Source: Marinilactibacillus kalidii (GTDB lineage Bacteria; Bacillota; Bacilli; Lactobacillales; Carnobacteriaceae_A). From it: a stretch of 57,486 bases of DNA. The notes beneath the pieces were generated by a model. The model was not told where the DNA came from, did not search any database, and worked only from the letters and a program-made list of their open reading frames with translations. Below, one piece after another: positions 50,551 to 57,486 of the stretch (the stretch's first letter is position 1; every line of letters begins with the position of its first letter). A program made the translations under genes and the position numbers. The stretch is taken from assembly GCF_017599325.1 (NCBI RefSeq), contig NZ_JAGFVM010000027.1:1-57486 (forward strand), in the 5' to 3' direction.

Positions 50551-51378
50551 ATGAAGAAAGTTGTGTTTTTTGATATCGACGGTACATTGGTATCAAGTCA
50601 GAACCACATCCCGCCATCAACTAAAAGAGCAGTCAAAGCGCTCAAACAGCAAGGTATATTGCCTGTTATCGCAACAGGACGTGCCACAGTGCTATTAGAA
50701 GAAGTGAGAAAAGAACTAGAGATCGATAGTTACATTGCGATGAATGGTCAACTTGTTGTACTTGAAGGTAAAACAATCTTTGTTAACCCGTTGCCACAAG
50801 CGCTTTTAAAACAATTGATGGAGCAAGCGGCTAAAGATCGAAAAGGTATTGTTCTTTGTGGAACGGACGATATTTACAGTAATTCATTTATTTCTTTAGT
50901 GAAAAGAAGTTCAGTCTTGAGTATATTGAAGAAAGTAGGGAAACTAATCCCTAGTAAGATACAAATGTCTCTATTCAGTCGGTTGATTCGAAAGCCACCT
51001 AAGCCTGATGATTATGAAGGAAAAGATATTTGTCAAGTGATCCTTGAAGTTGATGAAACGGAAGAACTGGCTTACAGAGAGCGTTTTGGAGAACTTCATT
51101 TTGCTCGATCTAATGACTATACGGTCGATGTGCTCAGTGCGGGCATTTCCAAAGCGACGGGCATAGAGCAGATGATTCAGCAACTAGACGTTGATGTCAA
51201 AGATACCTATGCCTTTGGAGACAGTTTGAATGATCTAGAAATGATTCAATACGTTGGAACAGGTGTCTCGATGGGAAATGGCTGGAAAGAGTTGAAAGAA
51301 GTCGCAGACATGGTTACGGAAAATGTCGCTCATGATGGTATTGAAAAAGCATTAAAAAAATTAAATTTGATTCCTTAA
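50551..51378 (+). CDS. Cof-type HAD hydrolase
   Basis: 275 residues. Motif I is DIDGTLVSSQ (Asp8 and Asp10 catalytic), motif II ATGR, and the C-terminal motif GDSLNDLEMIQ binds magnesium. A Cof-type C2 cap domain lies between (about 85-190). Such proteins dephosphorylate sugar phosphates or flavin/pyridoxal phosphates. The frame extends to 50530, but ATG 50551 follows AAAGTGAG. TATAAT near 50440 is its probable -10. Confidence 0.88.
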   Translation: MKKVVFFDIDGTLVSSQNHIPPSTKRAVKALKQQGILPVIATGRATVLLEEVRKELEIDSYIAMNGQLVVLEGKTIFVNPLPQALLKQLMEQAAKDRKGIVLCGTDDIYSNSFISLVKRSSVLSILKKVGKLIPSKIQMSLFSRLIRKPPKPDDYEGKDICQVILEVDETEELAYRERFGELHFARSNDYTVDVLSAGISKATGIEQMIQQLDVDVKDTYAFGDSLNDLEMIQYVGTGVSMGNGWKELKEVADMVTENVAHDGIEKALKKLNLIP

Positions 51379-51386
51379 ACACACTG

Positions 51387-51421
51387 TAACTGCCTTGATT
51401 TTTTGAGGCAGTTATTTTTTT
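51387..51421 (+). terminator. Rho-independent terminator
   Basis: TAACTGCCT (51387-51395) pairs with AGGCAGTTA (51406-51414), followed by T6. Confidence 0.85.
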
Positions 51422-51527
51422 AGAGGAAAGGGTTTTTAAAAAGATAAAATTGAAGTCAAGCTTCATCAATCAAGCTTTCTTGTACGTTTTTTCTGATACA
51501 ATATAGTCGAGAAAGGAGATGGGTAAG

Positions 51528-51890
51528 ATGAAAAAGTATCTATTGATCAGTATAGGTATGGGCTCTTTCTTATTGGGAGCCGCCGGTGTCGTTGTCCCTT
51601 TGCTTCCGACGACTCCTTTTTTGCTCTTAGCAGGGTATTGTTTTTCACGTAGTTCAGATAGCATTAATGACTGGCTTAAACAAACAAAAGTTTATCAGAT
51701 GTTTGTCTCGGACTATGTTGAAACAAGAACGATTCCGAGAAAGAAAAAATGGAGAGTTTTATTAAATGTCTATGTATTAATGACGATTTCTATCTTACTT
51801 GCGCCACTCTTTCCGGTCAAAGTTGGATTAGTTTGTTTGACCCTATTACTGACCATCATGATTTTATTTGTCATACCAGACCGAAAGTAA
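51528..51890 (+). CDS. DUF454 (YbaN-family) inner-membrane protein
   Basis: 120 residues with three or four membrane segments. The opening GMGSFLLGAAGVVVPLLPTTPFLLLAGYCFSRSS is the DUF454 signature, and WLKQTKVYQMFVSDY plus the basic loop RTIPRKKKW follow. The family is widespread and uncharacterised; E. coli YbaN is the reference. ATG 51528 lies nine bases from AAAGGAG; ATG 51519 is too close. Confidence 0.87.
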   Translation: MKKYLLISIGMGSFLLGAAGVVVPLLPTTPFLLLAGYCFSRSSDSINDWLKQTKVYQMFVSDYVETRTIPRKKKWRVLLNVYVLMTISILLAPLFPVKVGLVCLTLLLTIMILFVIPDRK

Positions 51891-51964
51891 GGGCTTGATG
51901 AGATAAGTTTTGTAAAAAGCGAAAAATTTCCTACATAGCACTCGTCTAGCGTGCGGTTCTCGCC

Positions 51965-51993
51965 TTCAAACTATAGTGGTTGTATGCTATACT
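51965..51993 (+). promoter_or_regulatory. Promoter and leader of metG
   Basis: TTCAAA (51965-51970), 17 bases, TATACT (51988-51993). The leader of about 105 bases holds a small hairpin AAGATGC/GCATCTT near 52058-52073 but no T-box or S-box sequence that I can see. Confidence 0.6.
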
Positions 51994-52095
51994 ATTCAAG
52001 TATTCAATGAGAGGGTCATATACGGGAAGCCGTTTTAAGAGCCTGACGATCGAATAAGATGCACGCATCTTTATAAACAAGTATCAAACATCTAG

Positions 52096-54144
<2,049 letters not shown>

Positions 54145-54172
54145 ACCTATACAAAATAAGCGAATCATAATG

Positions 54173-54205
54173 AAAAGAGCTGGGCTAAACCCTGGCTCTT
54201 TCACT
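54173..54205 (+). terminator. Terminator-like hairpin after metG
   Basis: AAAAGAGCTGGG (54173-54184) pairs with CCCTGGCTCTTTC (from 54190), one mismatch. The T tract is short, so read-through to tatD is possible. Confidence 0.7.
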
Positions 54206-54251
54206 TTGATTAAATCAATAAAGAAGAAATAGGAAAGGAAGTAAGGTGCTT

Positions 54252-55019
54252 ATGTTTTTTGATACACACACACATTTAAATGTTGATCAATTTAAAGGTG
54301 AAGAAACGGCGTTGATAGAAGAAGCCAGAAAGCAACAAGTCAATAAAATGGCTATCGTTGGATTTGATACACCGACCATCGATAAGGCATTACAACTTAG
54401 TCGCGATCATGAAGGTGTTTATGCAATCATTGGTTGGCATCCTACTGATTCAGAGACATATTCAGATGAAGTTGAAGAAAAGTTGATTCAGCAATTAAAA
54501 TTGCCGAAAGTCGTAGCGATGGGTGAAATGGGGCTCGATTATTATTGGGATACGGCTTCAAAGAAGGCACAACATGAAGCGTTTAAACGACAAATCAGTG
54601 TGGCTAAATCAATGAATTTACCGATTAGTATTCATAATCGAGAGGCAACAGAAGATACGTACAAGATTCTTAAAGAAGCAAACATTCAAGATATTGGTGG
54701 GATCATGCATAGCTTTAACGTCGATACGTATTGGATGGAGAAATTCTTAGATCTTGGTATGCATATTTCACTAAGTGGTGTAGTAACATTCAAAAATGCA
54801 CCTGAAGTAAAAGAAGTTGCAAAAGCAGTCCCGTTCGATAAATTGCTGATTGAAACAGATGCACCTTATCTGTCGCCTATGCCATATAGAGGTAAAAGAA
54901 ATGAACCAAGTTATGTTCGTTTCGTAGCTGAAGAGATTGCCCGTCTGCGTGAATGCTCGATTGAAGAAGTCGCAAAACAAACGACATTGAATGCAGATCA
55001 ATTGTTTAAACTGACTTAA
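54252..55019 (+). CDS. tatD: TatD-family DNase
   Basis: 255 residues with the TatD TIM barrel: FFDTHTHLN metal site, VAMGEMGLDYYWD (Glu), PISIHNREA, GIMHSFNVD and LIETDAPYLSP (Asp). It acts as a 3'-5' exonuclease in DNA/RNA repair. ATG 54252 is chosen over GTG 54246, as the ribosome binding site GGAAAGGAAG sits ten bases upstream. It is followed 15 bases later by rnmV. Confidence 0.93.
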   Translation: MFFDTHTHLNVDQFKGEETALIEEARKQQVNKMAIVGFDTPTIDKALQLSRDHEGVYAIIGWHPTDSETYSDEVEEKLIQQLKLPKVVAMGEMGLDYYWDTASKKAQHEAFKRQISVAKSMNLPISIHNREATEDTYKILKEANIQDIGGIMHSFNVDTYWMEKFLDLGMHISLSGVVTFKNAPEVKEVAKAVPFDKLLIETDAPYLSPMPYRGKRNEPSYVRFVAEEIARLRECSIEEVAKQTTLNADQLFKLT

Positions 55020-55034
55020 GACAGGAGTCAATCA

Positions 55035-55604
55035 TTGGAAAAAATAAAAGAAATGATTGTAGTCGAAGGAAGAGACGACACAAAAAGAATCCAATTAGCT
55101 GTTAATGCGGATACTATCGAAACAAACGGATCAGCAATCAACGAGGAAGTGCTCGATCGAATCGAGCATGCCCAACAAAAGCGTGGGGTGATCGTTTTTA
55201 CTGATCCAGATGTACCAGGAGAAAAAATCAGGAAAATCATTTCGAGAAGAATCCCAGGTGTTAAACACGCCTTTTTAAATCGAGATGAAGCACAACCAGG
55301 AAAAAAAGGTAGTTTAGGGATTGAACACGCTTCTGTAGAGACCATCAGAAAAGCGCTTGAAGGCCTCTATAGTGAAAAGATAGATGCTACACCTACCGTT
55401 GACCGATCGTTTCTGCTAAAAGAAGGGTTAATCGGACACCCTAATGCTAAAGACCTTAGAATTAAATTGGGAAATGCTTTAAGAATTGGGTATACTAATG
55501 GCAAACAGTTAGAAAAAAGATTGAACATGTTTGGTGTCTCGCAAGAGAGCGTTGAACAAGCATTAAAGGAAATACGAGAGGAGGAGACAAATGGAAGAAC
55601 ATAA
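55035..55604 (+). CDS. rnmV: Ribonuclease M5
   Basis: 189-residue Toprim-domain RNase that matures 5S rRNA in low-GC Gram-positives. VVEGRDD (catalytic Glu), FTDPDVPGEKIR (DxD Asp pair) and the C-terminal RIGYTNGKQLEKRLNMFGVS are diagnostic. TTG start with AGGAG upstream. It overlaps ksgA by 14 bases. Confidence 0.95.
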   Translation: MEKIKEMIVVEGRDDTKRIQLAVNADTIETNGSAINEEVLDRIEHAQQKRGVIVFTDPDVPGEKIRKIISRRIPGVKHAFLNRDEAQPGKKGSLGIEHASVETIRKALEGLYSEKIDATPTVDRSFLLKEGLIGHPNAKDLRIKLGNALRIGYTNGKQLEKRLNMFGVSQESVEQALKEIREEETNGRT

Positions 55605-56499
55605 AGATATCGCTACACCGGCTAGAACAAAAGCGATATTAGATAAATACCGTTTAGCTGCTAAAAAGAGCTTAGGACAAAATTTTATCGTGGATACCAA
55701 TATACTTGAAAAAATAGTAGATGCTGGAGACATTGACGACCGTACGACAGTAATTGAGGTTGGTCCCGGAATTGGTGCACTAACGGAGCAGATTGCTAAG
55801 AAGGCGAAAGAAGTGATTGCTTTTGAAATCGATGATCGCTTATTACCTGTACTGAAAGATACATTGTCTCCCTACGAGAATATAAAAATTATTCATCAAG
55901 ATATTTTAAAGGCAGATTTAAAAGCATTTGAAGAAACTTATCTTATGGATGCAGAAAAAGTCGTTGTGATTGCCAACTTACCTTACTACGTAACGACACC
56001 AATCATCTTAAACTTTTTAGAATCAACATTACCAATTGATTCTTTAGTTTTGATGATGCAAAAAGAAGTAGCTAATCGTCTTTCAGCAGTTCCAGGAACG
56101 AAAGCCTATGGTTCTTTATCCATTGCTGTTCAGTATTATATGGATGCAGAAGTAGCCTTTATTGTTCCCAAAACTGTCTTTACGCCACAACCGAATGTAG
56201 AATCAGCCGTCATTAAGTTGACACGAAAAAAAGAAGCGGAAGTGATCGTAAAAGACGAAGCCGTATTCTTTAAAGTAGCACGTTCTGCATTTGTACAACG
56301 ACGTAAAACATTGTGGAATAATCTGCAAGTCGCTTACGGAAAAGAGCCAGAAATAAGAGAAAAACTACAAGCAGCGTTAGATCAGTCAGAGATTGATCCT
56401 AAAAGACGAGGCGAAACATTATCTTTAAAAGAGTTCGGGAAGCTGTCAGACGCCTTGGTAGAACAAGAGCTTCAAATGATAGATATACAAAGTCGTTAA
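55591..56499 (+). CDS. ksgA: 16S rRNA dimethyladenosine transferase KsgA (RsmA)
   Basis: 302 residues. KKSLGQNFIVD opens the family, EVGPGIGALTEQI is the SAM-binding motif I and NLPYYVTTP is the catalytic NLPY motif; FTPQPNVESAV lies in the C-terminal part. It dimethylates two adenosines near the 3' end of 16S rRNA; loss gives kasugamycin resistance. GAGGAGG precedes the ATG. It is the last chromosomal gene before the ISL3 element. Confidence 0.97.
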   Translation: MEEHKDIATPARTKAILDKYRLAAKKSLGQNFIVDTNILEKIVDAGDIDDRTTVIEVGPGIGALTEQIAKKAKEVIAFEIDDRLLPVLKDTLSPYENIKIIHQDILKADLKAFEETYLMDAEKVVVIANLPYYVTTPIILNFLESTLPIDSLVLMMQKEVANRLSAVPGTKAYGSLSIAVQYYMDAEVAFIVPKTVFTPQPNVESAVIKLTRKKEAEVIVKDEAVFFKVARSAFVQRRKTLWNNLQVAYGKEPEIREKLQAALDQSEIDPKRRGETLSLKEFGKLSDALVEQELQMIDIQSR

Positions 56500-56550
56500 A
56501 AAAGTCGATTACAATACTAGAGACAAGAAAATGTGGTTCTATAATATTTG

Positions 56551-56582
56551 GTGTTGGTGAGAATTCGCCAACACTATTTTTA
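56551..56582 (+). terminator. Terminator at the ISL3 left end
   Basis: GTGTTGG (56551-56557) pairs with CCAACAC (56568-56574), followed by a T-rich run. It would stop transcription entering from ksgA. Confidence 0.75.
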
Positions 56583-56594
56583 TGTAAAATGAAA

Positions 56595-56656
56595 CAAGCG
56601 AGATTCTCTGATAGACTATAGTTACCACACCAAATCTATAGGAGGAATCTCGCTTG
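56595..56656 (+). promoter_or_regulatory. Start-codon-masking inverted repeat of the ISL3 transposase
   Basis: CAAGCGAGATTC (56595-56606) is the exact complement of GAATCTCGCTTG (56645-56656). The right arm contains the TTG start codon (56654-56656) and touches the ribosome binding site AGGAGG (56640-56645). A possible -10 TATAGT lies between the arms at 56617-56622. Confidence 0.55.
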
Positions 56657-57486
56657 CTTGAATCTAATGATATCAAAAAATTGCTTCATATCCAAGATGA
56701 ATCGATCACATTGACTCAGATCGATCGTCAAACCCTAAAAGGAACTTTAACCAATATTGTCAGTGGGACAATCACTTATACACCAGGCTATTGTCCTAAG
56801 TGCGGTGTTAAAAACGCCGATTATAACATTATTAAGTACGGAACCAAGCTAACTAAAATGGTCTGGAATAAGGTGGCTGGGTATCCAACGCGCCTTTATC
56901 TAAAGAAACAACGTTTCTATTGTAAGTCTTGTACACAGACCTTCTCTGCTCATTCCTCAGAAGTCGAAGAACATTGTTTTATTTCTAAGAAAGTAAAGCA
57001 ACACATCGGCTTTCAATCAAGAGAAGATCTTTCTATGAAGTATATAGCAGAAGAACATACGGTATCACCTTCCACCGTTAAGCGAGTGATTAGCACATTC
57101 GCCCAAGTCTATTACCCTGACTTCCAATCTTTACCGCCTTGTTTGCTTTTCGATGAATTCAAATCAGTCAAAAATGTGAAAGGTTCGATGAGCTTCATTT
57201 ACGCCGATGGCGATACACATGAGGTGATCGATATCCTTCCTGATAGAAGAAAAGCTTATCTCAAACTTCACTTTCAAAAGTATCCGCTAAAAGTGAGAGA
57301 GCAGGTAAAACTCATCGTGATTGATATGAACGCAGCTTATGAGTACTTTATAAGAGAGCTTTTTCCAAATGCAAAAATCATTATTGATCGCTTTCACATC
57401 ACCCAGTTGATTAATCGATCTTTAAATAGAATCAGAGTAAAAATCATGAAACAATACAACCATTCTAGCTATCCGTCTAAAGGAAT
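56654..57486 (+). CDS. ISL3-family transposase, 5' part only
   Basis: At least 277 residues with no stop before the window end. The N-terminal zinc finger CPKCG...CKSC is followed by a HTH (MKYIAEEHTVSPSTVKRVI). Then comes the DDE domain: LLFDEFKS with the first Asp and VIDMNAAY with the second; the Glu lies beyond the window. This order is the ISL3 (IS204/IS1001/IS1096/IS1165) pattern. The TTG start has AGGAGG eight bases upstream. The visible frame is intact. Confidence 0.88.
   Translation, partial: MLESNDIKKLLHIQDESITLTQIDRQTLKGTLTNIVSGTITYTPGYCPKCGVKNADYNIIKYGTKLTKMVWNKVAGYPTRLYLKKQRFYCKSCTQTFSAHSSEVEEHCFISKKVKQHIGFQSREDLSMKYIAEEHTVSPSTVKRVISTFAQVYYPDFQSLPPCLLFDEFKSVKNVKGSMSFIYADGDTHEVIDILPDRRKAYLKLHFQKYPLKVREQVKLIVIDMNAAYEYFIRELFPNAKIIIDRFHITQLINRSLNRIRVKIMKQYNHSSYPSKG

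Larger units (their letters stand above)
56535..57486 (+). mobile_element. ISL3-family insertion sequence, left part, cut by the window end
   Basis: The left end is placed at GGTTCTATAATATTTGGTG (56535 on), which fits the GG-starting ISL3 inverted repeats. A hairpin/terminator and the 5' part of the transposase gene follow. The right end lies outside the window, so completeness is unknown. It inserted 36 bases after ksgA. Confidence 0.75.

Overview
The window is low-GC Firmicutes DNA with AAGGAGG-type ribosome binding sites and frequent TTG/GTG starts. It carries PTS genes, class III fructose bisphosphatase, a T-box on tyrS, DhaKLM and the order metG-tatD-rnmV-ksgA. This points to Lactobacillales, most plausibly a Carnobacteriaceae-like genus; the genus is an inference. 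No rRNA, tRNA or CRISPR array was seen.

Layout: (1) 1-1789, an IS1182-type element. (2) 1871-9233, housekeeping and accessory genes: thioesterase, P-loop kinase, dhaKLM (minus), a flavodoxin-fold oxidoreductase, a DUF2207 membrane protein, and a small autoregulated-looking operon (DUF2089 HTH plus two paralogous membrane proteins). (3) 9294-34145, a pectin/uronate utilisation island. It has one ABC permease on the minus strand, an esterase-epimerase pair, a membrane-anchored AraC regulator, and a long plus-strand run: ABC permease, DUF624, solute-binding lipoprotein, GH105, GH28, alpha/beta esterase, pectinesterase, DUF4064, GH43, uronate dehydrogenase-like, uxaE, uxaC, uxuA, uxuB. Then come fbp (class III) and kdgA-kdgK. 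(4) 34250-38454, a GNAT, a PTS EIIBC, an enolase-superfamily sugar-acid dehydratase and a GntR/UTRA regulator. (5) 38691-43645, a Fur-box iron-siderophore operon. (6) 43792-56499, SDR, DUF1002, tyrS with T-box and NUDIX, GH31, HAD, DUF454, metG, tatD, rnmV, ksgA. (7) 56535-end, the left part of an ISL3-family element cut by the window edge.

How the island works: none of the glycosidases or esterases has a visible signal peptide, so the picture is import of esterified pectin oligosaccharides by an LplB/LplC/lipoprotein ABC system (its ATPase is not in the window). In the cytoplasm they would be de-acetylated, de-methylated and hydrolysed. Galacturonate would then go through UxaC, UxaE (tagaturonate to fructuronate), UxuB, UxuA, KdgK and KdgA to pyruvate and glyceraldehyde 3-phosphate. 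FBPase supports gluconeogenesis from these products. Candidate CcpA (cre) sites and a repeated TTGTTTTGG motif at promoters suggest carbon-catabolite and AraC-type control.

The least explained structures are the DUF2089 promoter with three evenly phased operator-like repeats, start-codon hairpins in both IS elements, short IS1182-like MITE remnants, and a PTS/ManD-like/GntR cassette whose chemistry does not match obviously.
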